Assembly (NCBI RefSeq): GCF_014644295.1
Contig: NZ_BMKK01000009.1
Span: 186,001 to 250,000, forward strand
DNA: 64,000 bases
Direction of reading: 5' to 3'
Origin: Emticicia aquatilis
Lineage (GTDB): Bacteria > Bacteroidota > Bacteroidia > Cytophagales > Spirosomataceae
The position numbers were made by a program, and so were the translations under genes. The notes below the pieces were generated by a model. It was not told the origin of the DNA. It searched no databases and saw only the letters and a program-made list of their open reading frames with translations. Within the stretch, counting starts at the first letter, position 1, and each line of letters opens with the position of its first letter. This document shows positions 17,719 through 25,712 of this stretch, piece after piece.

Positions 17719-17994
17719 TTAGTTATAAATCAAAGATTTTTCGTTGAGTGAGTTATTATTCATCTTAGGTAAATCTTTCAAACCGAATACGCCACGTTCT
17801 TCCCAAGCATCAAGCCAGTTAGTTATTGTACCACGGCTTACTTCAAAAATATCAGATAAAACAGTTACATTGTATCCTTTGTAACTCAATAAAATTGCTT
17901 TTGCTCGTTCACGTTCACGATAATTACGACTGCGACGTGACACTTCTCTTAAATGTTCAACTTGTTCCTCAGTTATCTTTCTTACGTAACGCAT
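17719..17994 (-). pseudogene. IS630-type transposase N-terminal fragment (HTH only)
   Basis: The 91-residue frame from the ATG at 17994 contains a helix-turn-helix at residues 35-65 (SYKGYNVTVLSDIFEVSRGTI then NWLDAWEERG), matching the N-terminal DNA-binding domain of IS630/Tc1-mariner transposases. These normally continue for about 250 more residues with a DDE catalytic core. Here the frame ends after GVFGLKDLPKMNNNS and no DDE region follows downstream to the left. It is probably a truncated relic. A short stand-alone HTH protein recruited from a transposase is the alternative. Confidence 0.6.
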
Positions 17995-18149
17995 TGTTCT
18001 CAAGTTTAAATACGTTTTTTCATAATTTTTCGTCTAATAATGCTCTATAATTACTAAGACGACAAATTAATTTGAAACGCTGTGAGATTATTTATTTATT
18101 TTTTGAGATACGTTTTATTTAAGAAAAAGGTTGAGTTTTTGGCATAAAA

Positions 18150-18182
18150 AAGCCCGATTAGTATAAATGTCTAATCGGGCTT
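18150..18182 (-). terminator. Terminator of the YHYH-YbhB operon
   Basis: A perfect 12-bp stem (AAGCCCGATTAG / CTAATCGGGCTT) with a 9-nt loop is followed on the minus strand by TTTT. It lies 18 bp after the YbhB stop. Confidence 0.92.
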
Positions 18183-18199
18183 CTGCTCTCTTGACTTCA

Positions 18200-18742
18200 T
18201 CAAGGTCGAGTATAACTCACCGATAATTCTGACTTTGCTAAAGTAGTTGATTTGATGGCATCTAAGACTACATCCATCGTTACTTTTGTGGTAGAAGCTG
18301 GTATAACTGGCTCAGCAGAAAGAGCATAGGCCGTAATGATATAAATCTTTGCACCTGGCCCTTGTGAACACGGCGGTGTATAACTATTTTTCCCGTTGAC
18401 AGTATTTACGCCAAACGAACCTATGCTTGTGTTGTTTTCGGGTAGAGAGGTTACCGTCGATGGTAATTTATATACCACATAATACACGTGTTTATCTCCC
18501 GTTGGTGGAATATGGTGCATTAGTACGGCAAAAGATTTTGTGCCAGTAGGTATATTTTTCCATGCCAATGGCGGAGCAAAACTTTGTCCATCGCAGGTGT
18601 ATTTTTTATCTAAAACACCATTGACTACGCCCGAACTCTCTAAAGTAAAAACTCCAGTATTGGTTGGTGTTTCGACCTCTTCTTTTGCACAATTTATTAG
18701 TAAAATACTACAAAAGGCTATTAAAAACTGTATTTTCTTCAT
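18200..18742 (-). CDS. YbhB/YbcL-type (Raf kinase inhibitor-like) lipoprotein
   Basis: The 180-residue protein begins MKKIQFLIAFCSILLINC, a signal peptide with a lipobox that makes Cys18 the lipidated residue. The rest is a PEBP fold: CDGQSFAPPLAWKNIPTGTKSFAVLMHH, then HVYYVVYKLP, then YTPPCSQGPGAKIYIITAYAL, which are the conserved CR1/CR2-type segments of bacterial YbhB/YbcL. The exact function is unknown; eukaryotic homologues bind phospholipid or kinases. It follows the YHYH gene by 6 bp and shares its terminator, so the two are an operon. Confidence 0.92.
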   Translation of the reverse strand: MKKIQFLIAFCSILLINCAKEEVETPTNTGVFTLESSGVVNGVLDKKYTCDGQSFAPPLAWKNIPTGTKSFAVLMHHIPPTGDKHVYYVVYKLPSTVTSLPENNTSIGSFGVNTVNGKNSYTPPCSQGPGAKIYIITAYALSAEPVIPASTTKVTMDVVLDAIKSTTLAKSELSVSYTRP

Positions 18743-18748
18743 TTTTAT

Positions 18749-20107
18749 TTATTTCTTAGTGTATTGGGTTGTTGTTGATTTACCATCTATGCCGATAAAT
18801 GTAAAGGTGTAAACACCTTTAGTATCCCAAGCATAATTTACATAGGCTTTTTTGCTATCAAGTGTATATTCAAGTGAATAAGCATTTGTTCCAGTGGCTT
18901 TAAAATTGGTAATACTTGCCCCTTTCAAAGCAGTTAAAGCTGGACGAACACCTGCCGATTTTGCCTGTGGAAGTATCTGATTTTCGGGAGCTGGGGTACT
19001 TGGGTCAAGGCTTACTTTTCCTCGCATCGCAGCCATAAAATACGGATACTTGGTATCGGTGTGATAATGATAAGTATTGCTGTAATTATGTCCATGGTAT
19101 TCATCCAAGGTTTTCATGGCGGTGCCATCGGGTTCTTTCGTTCCATAAATGGCAAAACCATCAAGAGCCATGGCAATCGGATTATTACCAGCGGTAGCCT
19201 CAAAATGAAGCGGTGCTATATGATAATGGTAATCATCGGCACGACCACAATGCCCGCCCCATTGGTCTAACTCGCCAATGGCAAAAGCATCTTCACCTCG
19301 GTTATTGAGTGGATTGAAAATCGGGATACCATTGGGGGCTATGGCTACCGCTCCTTTCATAAAATTGGTTTTAAAACTCAAAGGCGAAGCAGCAAATTCT
19401 GGTTTGAGCGGAATCGACCACGCATTTGAGCCTGTATAGCCCTGCGGAATCGGCACTTGTTGTTGCCAGCTCGTAATGCCAACCATCATATTGTGAGTCT
19501 GTGGAATACCCTCGGTTTCGACATAAAAATAGGTATCATCAAAGCGTGTTTTCACTTCTGATTTGTATGGTGTAAAAACCTTTTCAATAAAACTTGGGTC
19601 GGTTTTGCTCAAAGTTGGAGTAGTGTTAGTGGTCGAGGTAGTTGGTTCGGCTTCATTGGTTTTACAAGCATAAAAAAACAACATAAAACTCCCCAAGAAA
19701 TAAGCCATTTTGGGGTTTTGGTTTTGTTTCTTCATCAGAATAATAAAACCAAGAATACCAATGAAGAGGAAAACATAAATAGACTGATAATCAGTTGATT
19801 CGGTATTTTTAGTAAATTTCCCCACTACTCGATTTTCAGTATTTATTTGCTTCAAAAAAGCAATTTTCTTACTCAAGGAAGCTTGATTTGAAAAAGAAAA
19901 ATCATTCAAATCTGCCGAAATGATTTTGCCGTTTTCTTGTTCGATAAAAACCTTTCCCTCACGTTCCATCAGGAAATGCCCTTCAACTTGCTTACCCTTA
20001 ATTGTGTAAATCACACTTTTTGTGTTTGAATGCTCGCCTACGTGAGCAAGCAACGACCCCGAATGAGCCAAACTGAGCAACAACAGGCAATATTTTATAA
20101 ATTTCAT
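18749..20107 (-). CDS. YHYH-domain protein with two-segment membrane anchor
   Basis: The 452-residue protein has a signal peptide (1-21), a small extracytoplasmic domain (22-109), a transmembrane segment at 110-125, a positive loop (KKQNQNPK), and a second segment at 135-147 ending in FYAC with Cys148 in lipobox-like context. From about 165 on is the YHYH domain, with GGHCGRADDYHYH and later YHGHNYSNTYHYHTD, a His-rich, probably metal-binding pattern. Topology would place both N- and C-terminal domains outside the cytoplasm. YHYH proteins are poorly characterised. The downstream partner is the YbhB lipoprotein, 6 bp away. Confidence 0.85.
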   Translation of the reverse strand: MKFIKYCLLLLSLAHSGSLLAHVGEHSNTKSVIYTIKGKQVEGHFLMEREGKVFIEQENGKIISADLNDFSFSNQASLSKKIAFLKQINTENRVVGKFTKNTESTDYQSIYVFLFIGILGFIILMKKQNQNPKMAYFLGSFMLFFYACKTNEAEPTTSTTNTTPTLSKTDPSFIEKVFTPYKSEVKTRFDDTYFYVETEGIPQTHNMMVGITSWQQQVPIPQGYTGSNAWSIPLKPEFAASPLSFKTNFMKGAVAIAPNGIPIFNPLNNRGEDAFAIGELDQWGGHCGRADDYHYHIAPLHFEATAGNNPIAMALDGFAIYGTKEPDGTAMKTLDEYHGHNYSNTYHYHTDTKYPYFMAAMRGKVSLDPSTPAPENQILPQAKSAGVRPALTALKGASITNFKATGTNAYSLEYTLDSKKAYVNYAWDTKGVYTFTFIGIDGKSTTTQYTKK

Positions 20108-20153
20108 AAGGGATTGGGTGATTAGGTTTTTATTAGTGGCTAATAACTATCAA

Positions 20154-20522
20154 CTACTTTTCATCACAATAACTTTTTTTATCGAGTTCCATGTTTTGTC
20201 TGCCCCATTGATACATACTATCAATTATCGGTAATAAGGTACTTCCATAAGGCGTAATTTTGTATTCTACTCTTGGTGGAATTTCTGGGTAAATTATTCT
20301 TTCAATAATGCCGTCAGCCTCTAATTCACGTAATTGATTGGTTAGTGTTTGTTTACTAATTTCTGTAATGTTTTTTAGTAAAATACTATATCTATTTCTG
20401 TCGGTTCGTATCATGTGAATAATGCTTGGCTTCCATTTTCCACCAATAATATTCATACAATAAACTACTGGACAATTGCCCGGTGTAAAATCTTTTGTCT
20501 TTCTAAGTGTTGTATTTTCCAT
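20154..20522 (-). CDS. HxlR-family transcriptional regulator
   Basis: This 122-residue winged helix-turn-helix protein shows the HxlR pattern: CPVVYCMNIIGGKWKPSIIHMI at 18-39, recognition helix ISKQTLTNQLRELEADGII, then the wing YPEIPPRVEYKITPYG. Cys18 and Cys23 precede the DNA-binding domain, in the position where redox/electrophile-sensing HxlR regulators carry their sensor Cys. It diverges from the muconolactone-isomerase-like gene at 20623, its most likely target. It may also affect the YHYH gene downstream on the same strand (47 bp). Confidence 0.92.
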   Translation of the reverse strand: MENTTLRKTKDFTPGNCPVVYCMNIIGGKWKPSIIHMIRTDRNRYSILLKNITEISKQTLTNQLRELEADGIIERIIYPEIPPRVEYKITPYGSTLLPIIDSMYQWGRQNMELDKKSYCDEK

Positions 20523-20576
20523 TAGTCTAAAATTTTAGCCTATACACATAATTTTTATCTATACTAAATTAATAGT

Positions 20577-20584
20577 CAAAGATA
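20577..20584 (-). promoter_or_regulatory. Putative -7 element (TATCTTTG) for HxlR gene
   Basis: Minus-strand TATCTTTG lies 55 bp upstream of the HxlR start, back to back with a plus-strand TAATTTTG at 20586. Direct repeats GTATAG spaced 19 bp (minus strand, about 20540-20566) lie between it and the gene and could be regulator half-sites. Confidence 0.4.
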
Positions 20585-20585
20585 A

Positions 20586-20593
20586 TAATTTTG
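20586..20593 (+). promoter_or_regulatory. Putative -7 element (TAATTTTG) for isomerase-like gene
   Basis: TAATTTTG fits TAnnTTTG, 30 bp upstream of the ATG at 20623 and adjacent to the divergent HxlR promoter, so one bound regulator could block both. Confidence 0.45.
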
Positions 20594-20622
20594 CCATGAA
20601 ATAAATTTTAACGACTAATTAT

Positions 20623-20889
20623 ATGAAAAGAATCACAGTATTAATTACAATGCACTTCGATAACTCGAAAGGGAATTTTGAAGAATTAAGAAAGCAAGAA
20701 ATGGCTCATATTATGCAGTGGAAAGAAGCAGGTATTTTAGAGAATTTCTACATCAAATCTGAAAAAGATGGAGCTATGCTTATTTTTAAAGATACAGAAA
20801 TGCCAGAAGTTGTTAAAAACATTGAACACTTACCTCTATTCCCTTTCATGGGAAAAGTGGAGTATTTGAACTTTGATAAAATGTTTTAA
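20623..20889 (+). CDS. Muconolactone-isomerase/YciI-like small protein
   Basis: The 88-residue protein has a ferredoxin-like alpha/beta pattern. MKRITVLITMHF forms the first strand, a helix rich in charged residues leads to MQWKEAGILENFYIKSEKDGAMLIF, and the LPLFPFMGKVEYLNF end is typical of the muconolactone delta-isomerase fold (stress-responsive dimeric alpha/beta barrel). It probably acts on a small aromatic or quinone-like compound or as a stress protein; an actual isomerase role is not supported by neighbouring aromatic-degradation genes. Divergence from an HxlR regulator suggests electrophile-responsive expression. Confidence 0.8.
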   Translation: MKRITVLITMHFDNSKGNFEELRKQEMAHIMQWKEAGILENFYIKSEKDGAMLIFKDTEMPEVVKNIEHLPLFPFMGKVEYLNFDKMF

Positions 20890-20957
20890 TCTTGAATACA
20901 GCTTGAATGCAATAAAATATTTAATTCAAGATTCTTTTTAACGTTTTCAAGCTGTAT
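20888..20957. terminator. Convergent terminator with two crossing inverted repeats
   Basis: AATCTTGAAT (20888-20897) pairs with ATTCAAGATT (20924-20933), followed by CTTTTT on the plus strand. A second, interleaved pair, ATACAGCTTGAA (20896-20907) with TTCAAGCTGTAT (20946-20957), serves the minus-strand MORN gene. The two helices overlap by 2 bp at the left arm, so the structures are mutually exclusive or form a knot. Confidence 0.75.
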
Positions 20958-20981
20958 CAATTGAATTTATTAAGTATTCTA

Positions 20982-21527
20982 TCAATGCCCAACAGGAATG
21001 CAACTTTTAACCGAAACTACTCCGTAAATTCTTCTATTTTTGATAACGTAGTTTGAAATCAATTTACTGTTTTCATCCCAAACCCTTTGTGTACCTTCTT
21101 TTTCTCCCAACTGATAATTACTTTCTTCTCTGACTTTCCCATTCGGAAAATAAACCAATTGTTTTCCATCAAATTGGTCATATTTATAATGAAACAAATA
21201 CCTTAACCTCCCATTTGGCCACCATTGCTTAAACACACCTTCTTTTTTGCCATTAATAAAAATACGTTCTAATAATTTTTCTCCTGTATTATACCAACCT
21301 TTTGCTAAACCTTGCTCTCGTCCTTCGGCAATAGGTAATTGATAAACCACCCTATTTTCTTCTTTTTCAATCATATAACCCGAAAAAGGCTGCCCTTTAT
21401 AAAGCCAGCCTCTATCAGTTTGTTTTAGGTTAGTATCAACGTTTAAAACATTACTTTTTGCTTTTCTTTCATGACATGCCAATACAAGAAAAGCAAAAAA
21501 TAAGCTCACTATGTGCTTAAAATTCAA
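20982..21527 (-). CDS. MORN/YwqK-repeat lipoprotein (TTG start)
   Basis: I place the start at a TTG (21527), which gives MNFKHIVSLFFAFLVLAC, a clean lipoprotein signal with the lipidated Cys at residue 18. An ATG 72 bp further up would overlap the multicopper oxidase gene and give a nonsense N-terminus. The body (181 residues in total) contains about four MORN-like repeats of the form GWYNTGEKLLERIF, WWPNGRLRYLFHY, YFPNGKVREESNY, as in YwqK-family proteins. These often accompany surface or toxin-related proteins, but no toxin partner is recognised. It follows the multicopper oxidase by 11 bp. Confidence 0.8.
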   Translation of the reverse strand: MNFKHIVSLFFAFLVLACHERKAKSNVLNVDTNLKQTDRGWLYKGQPFSGYMIEKEENRVVYQLPIAEGREQGLAKGWYNTGEKLLERIFINGKKEGVFKQWWPNGRLRYLFHYKYDQFDGKQLVYFPNGKVREESNYQLGEKEGTQRVWDENSKLISNYVIKNRRIYGVVSVKSCIPVGH

Positions 21528-21538
21528 AATAGTAATAT

Positions 21539-23005
21539 TTATTGGGTTACTAAAAACTGCCCCATCAGTCCCGCATCTTCGTGGTTCGGGAAGTGGCAAT
21601 GATACATAAATGGATTGGTGTTACTCGCAAAATCGTCGTATTTTGCTACTACGGAAACTGTTTCACCAGTTCGGATATAAAAAGTATCTTTCCAACCAGA
21701 TTCGTAATTGGCAATAGCTCCTGAGCTTCGAGAAACAATCTTAAATTGAATATCATGGATATGAAATGAATGCCCAAAGATATTATTATTTACAATCGTC
21801 CATTTTTCAATGGCATTTAGTTTCACGGTTTGGTTAATGGTTGTGAAACCATAAGTATTATTATCAAACGTAAAAGCTGACCCCGCTTGTCCGCCAGTTA
21901 TCTTGATTGTTCGGGTGCTGGTAGCGTCCGATTCTTTCCAATAAGTGTTTGTTGTCAACTTTGCAGGAACGGCTGTAATTGCATTTGATGTAGCAGCTTT
22001 TACATTGATATGTAGCACATTAAAATCTTTATTATTTAATAAACTACCAAATTGGCCAGTAGTTTGTGGCTCGCTACCACCAAAACCAAATTCTTGATTG
22101 GCATTATAGGCTTTCATATCTAAGCTTGCACCAACGGCATCTTTACTCAAATCAACCAAGATTTCGGCACGCTCGCCTACGGCTAATTTTACTCGTGTTA
22201 CTTCAACTGGAGCATCGAGCAAGCCACCGTCATTGGTAATAACATAAAAACTACGGTTATCGCTAAAGCCAAGATTATATGCACGTTCGGTTTCGGCATT
22301 TAAAATTCTGAAACGAACAAATTGTTTGGGCAAACTAATTTGAGCATCATGGGTGCCATTGGCCATTGCATAATCGCCATAAGCGTGTTCGGTTGTAGTA
22401 AACGAATTATCAGAGTTATACCTTCTGCTGGTCAAGACCAACGGAATATCATCAGTCCCATAAGTTCGGGGTAACGCCAAAGCCGACTCAATCGGGTCTT
22501 TGATAATAATAAGCCCGCCTGCACCGTAGGTTAGTTGTTGAAATGTTTTTTCGTGTAAATGAGGGTGATACCAATAAGTACCTGCGTTATTTTTTATTTC
22601 GAAAGATGGCTTCCAAGTTGTGTTGGGTTCAATCATCTGATGAGGGCCACCATCCATAATGGCAGGAATATGAAAACCATGCCAATGGGTTGTGGTAGTT
22701 TCAGAAAGATTGTTGGTAACATTCATCTGAACAAAATCACCTTTGTTCATAATCAATGTTGGCCCCCAAAACTCAGCACCATTATAGCCATAAGTAGCGG
22801 TTTTAGCTCCTGTACGCAGTTGTTTGCTTGATTTTGCTAATGTTAAATCAAAAGTTTTGCCCGTAATGGTAGGCGGAATCCAGAGGTCGTTGTAGCTTGA
22901 ACTCGTGGTCGTGGTACTTGGCGTAACTGTTATATCATCTGATTTACTGCAACCATAAGCAACGATGAAAATAAGTGTGGCTAAAAAAAGTGCTACTTTT
23001 GTCAT
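21539..23005 (-). CDS. Multicopper oxidase lipoprotein (CueO/CotA-like)
   Basis: The protein is 488 residues from the ATG at 23005, which gives a lipoprotein signal ending VAYGC (Cys19). The four copper motifs are present: HWHGFHIP (from residue 97), YHPHLHEKT (from 136), HSFHIHD near 400 and the C-terminal HCHFPNHEDAGLM. In the last, Cys470 links type-1 and trinuclear copper, with His475 and Met481 as type-1 ligands. It oxidises phenols, bilirubin-like compounds or Cu(I) with reduction of O2 to water in the periplasm or at the cell surface. No Met-rich CueO segment was noticed. It is flanked closely by the MORN lipoprotein and the beta-lactamase-like gene on the same strand. Confidence 0.95.
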   Translation of the reverse strand: MTKVALFLATLIFIVAYGCSKSDDITVTPSTTTTSSSYNDLWIPPTITGKTFDLTLAKSSKQLRTGAKTATYGYNGAEFWGPTLIMNKGDFVQMNVTNNLSETTTTHWHGFHIPAIMDGGPHQMIEPNTTWKPSFEIKNNAGTYWYHPHLHEKTFQQLTYGAGGLIIIKDPIESALALPRTYGTDDIPLVLTSRRYNSDNSFTTTEHAYGDYAMANGTHDAQISLPKQFVRFRILNAETERAYNLGFSDNRSFYVITNDGGLLDAPVEVTRVKLAVGERAEILVDLSKDAVGASLDMKAYNANQEFGFGGSEPQTTGQFGSLLNNKDFNVLHINVKAATSNAITAVPAKLTTNTYWKESDATSTRTIKITGGQAGSAFTFDNNTYGFTTINQTVKLNAIEKWTIVNNNIFGHSFHIHDIQFKIVSRSSGAIANYESGWKDTFYIRTGETVSVVAKYDDFASNTNPFMYHCHFPNHEDAGLMGQFLVTQ

Positions 23006-23075
23006 AAAGTTTTCTTTAAATTTATTTATCCTTTTGGATGCTAAAAACTTTATAAACTTGCACAATCAGTAAAAA

Positions 23076-23960
23076 TTATTTTACCAACTCATAAATCATC
23101 TCCGAAACTTCGGCTAAAACCTTCACGCCAGCATCGGCATTTTTAAGTTTTTTTGAGAGTAGCACCAGCACATATTTTCTTCCATCGGGCAAATAAACAA
23201 TGCCAGAGTCGTGCTGAACACCCGTAATTGAGCCCGTTTTATGAGCAACTTTTACTGTTTTTGGAAGCTTTTCGGGAATGATTTCATTGAATTTTTGGTC
23301 GAATAAAATCTTACGCATTTCCTCGCACGATTTCTTATCAATCACTTTGTTTTGGGCGATTTTTTCAAAAATCAACATCAAATCATAGGCTGTGGTTGTA
23401 TTACTCAACCCTTTATCAAATGCCTTTTGGTCTTCTACGCCTCGCAAAACTTGAATGTCTTTTGCACCCAATGCTCTCATGCTTTGGTTAGCATTTTTCG
23501 CATCGACTAAATCAATCAAAATGTTAGTAGCCAGATTACTACTTACAATAATCATCTGATAAGTCAGGTCATAAATGGTCATTTTTTTACCAATCATTTT
23601 ATACATACCATCTCCGCTATCATCGGCAATATCCATGCTGTATGGGCTACCATCAACAATGCTCTTAAACTCATTTTTCACCAAAATCGAATCTGTCAAC
23701 TTAAATTTTCCTGCTTTTGCTTGTTTGAAAACTTCAATCATTACAGGTGTTTTCATAGTGCTGGCAGCGTGGAAATTTTCTTTTTCGTTGATAAACAAAG
23801 TTTTGCCCGTCTGTAAATCTTTGAATGCTACGGCAAATTCACCCTCAACGCTTTTTAGTTTTGTTTCGATAGCTGATTTTAGGTTTTCGATAGTTGGTTT
23901 TTGAGCAGAAATTTCCAGTAGCATGACCGAAAAAATAAGGGTAAAAAATAGTTTTTGCAT
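23076..23960 (-). CDS. Class A beta-lactamase-like serine hydrolase
   Basis: The 294-residue protein has a signal peptide (MQKLFFTLIFSVMLLEISAQ). Penicillin-recognising motifs are present: S67-T-M-K70, SSN at 140-142 (in place of SDN) and KTG at 241-243. The omega loop lacks the textbook ExxLN; only Glu176 in RGVEDQKAF lies near the position of the general-base Glu166. It could hydrolyse beta-lactams or be a housekeeping esterase/peptidase of the Beta-lactamase2 family. It is in a same-strand run with the lamin-tail protein (30 bp upstream) and the multicopper oxidase (70 bp downstream). Confidence 0.85.
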   Translation of the reverse strand: MQKLFFTLIFSVMLLEISAQKPTIENLKSAIETKLKSVEGEFAVAFKDLQTGKTLFINEKENFHAASTMKTPVMIEVFKQAKAGKFKLTDSILVKNEFKSIVDGSPYSMDIADDSGDGMYKMIGKKMTIYDLTYQMIIVSSNLATNILIDLVDAKNANQSMRALGAKDIQVLRGVEDQKAFDKGLSNTTTAYDLMLIFEKIAQNKVIDKKSCEEMRKILFDQKFNEIIPEKLPKTVKVAHKTGSITGVQHDSGIVYLPDGRKYVLVLLSKKLKNADAGVKVLAEVSEMIYELVK

Positions 23961-23990
23961 TTTATTCTATAATGAAGATTAGGTTTTCAC

Positions 23991-25709
23991 TTAAAATCTA
24001 CCACCCACAACAACTTTTCCTTTGTAGTGTTTTTTATCGCCGTTGGTGTTGAAAAGTTCGGCCAGTAAAATATAGTATCCAACAGGCACAACTTCATTAT
24101 TAGTAGCTTTCCCGTCCCATTCAAAGCTTACATTATTGCCAAGTAATTGATTTTGAGCAAGTTGACGAACCAATCGGCCATTGGCATCAAAGATTTGAAT
24201 ATTGGCAATATACGCACTCTGGTCGAGTTGAAAAATGAACTTTGTGGCTTCGTCTTGGCCATCGCCATCGGGCGTAAAAACTTCAGGTTCGATTTTGAAA
24301 ACACTTTCCTGACTATCAACCAAAAGCTGAGAATTGGCATAACCAGGCGTAGCAAAACCTTCGGTCGAAGCGGCTGACTGCCAATTAGTTGGGTCGGCAG
24401 AGGTTTTGTTATAATCTATTTTTTCGAGCGAAACTCCCTCTTTATCGTCAACCAAAGGATGGTGCATTCTTTCGGAATAATCGAATCGGTCGAAAACTTT
24501 TTGGGTTTCGTTCAGTAAAACAACCGAGCCTTCATCATCAGGAAATGATGGCATTGATGCAAGCTGTAAAAAATTAGCTTTTACGGCCTTGAAATATTGA
24601 TTTTGTATAGCACTGGCAGTTCGACAAAGTACCAAAAATTGTTTCGGTTGCAAGACAAAATCGGTCGTAGAAATGGTGCGAATATTGGCAATTTTTTCAG
24701 TAGCATCAACATTGGCCAAAGCCCAGTTTTTGAGAGAAATTAGTTTATCAGTTCGGTTATAAATTTCCACAAAATCTTCTCCCCCACTTCGTGGATTAAA
24801 CAATACTTCGTTTAACACCACATTCCCCGAGTCGGCAGGTTTTAGATTTCCTAAAAGAGCCTGTACCGAAAGCAATACATTGCCCGAACAATCGGCTATA
24901 TTTTTGGCAGTGAGCGTGTAAAGCGTATTTTCTTGTAATGCCGAACCCAGTGTTAGATTTACATTCGTATTTTGCGGAGACTCTATAGATATAGTATTGA
25001 TTTTCAATCCTTTATCTAAACTATACGCATTGATACTTACGGCCGAAAGGCTATCGAGCTTTTCGGAGAAAATCAACTTTACATTCGTTCCACCCGAAAT
25101 CTCAAAGCGACTCAATGATGGTGGTGTAAGATCTGGTTTTGAGGCTTTTACGGCATTTTCTTTGGCGGGTGTGCCTTGCAATACTGCCGAAGACGAAGTC
25201 CAATTACCTTCTTCTACGCAGGGAAAATTGGTATCAATCATTTCGAGCGAATAACCTTGGTCTTTGCCTTTTTCGTACCATTTATCAGAATAGGTTACAG
25301 AGAAGATTGTCTTGTTTTGTGGATTCCGAATAGTGAGCGTTGTACCTGTATTGAGGAGCGAAAAACTCGTGAGAGCTACCACATTTCCATAAGGCTTAAA
25401 ATCAGCTTCGTTGGTGCGGCTCGTGACAATCACGTAGCTTTTGGGCTGCAATAAAAAACTCGGAAAAATTACGGTGGTGGTATTGTAGGTAAGTTTGAAA
25501 CGATTAAGGTCAATTACTTTATCGCTTCGATTATAGAGTTCGATATACTCTTTTTCGGGCAAACCCTTTGTAGGAGTTGGGTCGGCCATTATTTCGCTGA
25601 TAATCAACTCATTGATATTTTGAGCCGATACCCTAAACGAAATAAAAAAAATGGTGCAAGCCAATGCTGCTGCTACTTGAAAAATATTTGACTTACACCA
25701 TTTTCTCAT
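23991..25709 (-). CDS. Secreted lamin-tail-domain protein with FlgD-like C-terminus
   Basis: The 572-residue protein has a signal peptide to about residue 30 (ending FRVSAQ). Two lamin-tail domains follow: one at about 32-150 (LIISEIMADPTPTKGLPEKE, YIELYNRSDKVIDL), the other at about 300-430 (VVLNEVLFNPRSGGEDFVEI then NRTDKLI). A bacterial Ig-like segment lies between them. The C-terminal 90 residues (FTPDGDGQDE then FDANGRLVRQL and PVGYYILLAEL) resemble the FlgD/gliding-motility-type Ig fold. It is probably surface-exposed or exported; any link to an export system is inference. It starts 3 bp after the stop of the Lys-rich gene, so the two are co-transcribed. Confidence 0.88.
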   Translation of the reverse strand: MRKWCKSNIFQVAAALACTIFFISFRVSAQNINELIISEIMADPTPTKGLPEKEYIELYNRSDKVIDLNRFKLTYNTTTVIFPSFLLQPKSYVIVTSRTNEADFKPYGNVVALTSFSLLNTGTTLTIRNPQNKTIFSVTYSDKWYEKGKDQGYSLEMIDTNFPCVEEGNWTSSSAVLQGTPAKENAVKASKPDLTPPSLSRFEISGGTNVKLIFSEKLDSLSAVSINAYSLDKGLKINTISIESPQNTNVNLTLGSALQENTLYTLTAKNIADCSGNVLLSVQALLGNLKPADSGNVVLNEVLFNPRSGGEDFVEIYNRTDKLISLKNWALANVDATEKIANIRTISTTDFVLQPKQFLVLCRTASAIQNQYFKAVKANFLQLASMPSFPDDEGSVVLLNETQKVFDRFDYSERMHHPLVDDKEGVSLEKIDYNKTSADPTNWQSAASTEGFATPGYANSQLLVDSQESVFKIEPEVFTPDGDGQDEATKFIFQLDQSAYIANIQIFDANGRLVRQLAQNQLLGNNVSFEWDGKATNNEVVPVGYYILLAELFNTNGDKKHYKGKVVVGGRF

Positions 25710-25712
25710 AGG

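Noticed and set aside
20982-21599. MORN gene starting at the ATG at 21599 as toxin-antitoxin antitoxin
   Set aside because: That start overlaps the multicopper oxidase frame and removes the lipoprotein signal from the N-terminus; no toxin gene is adjacent.
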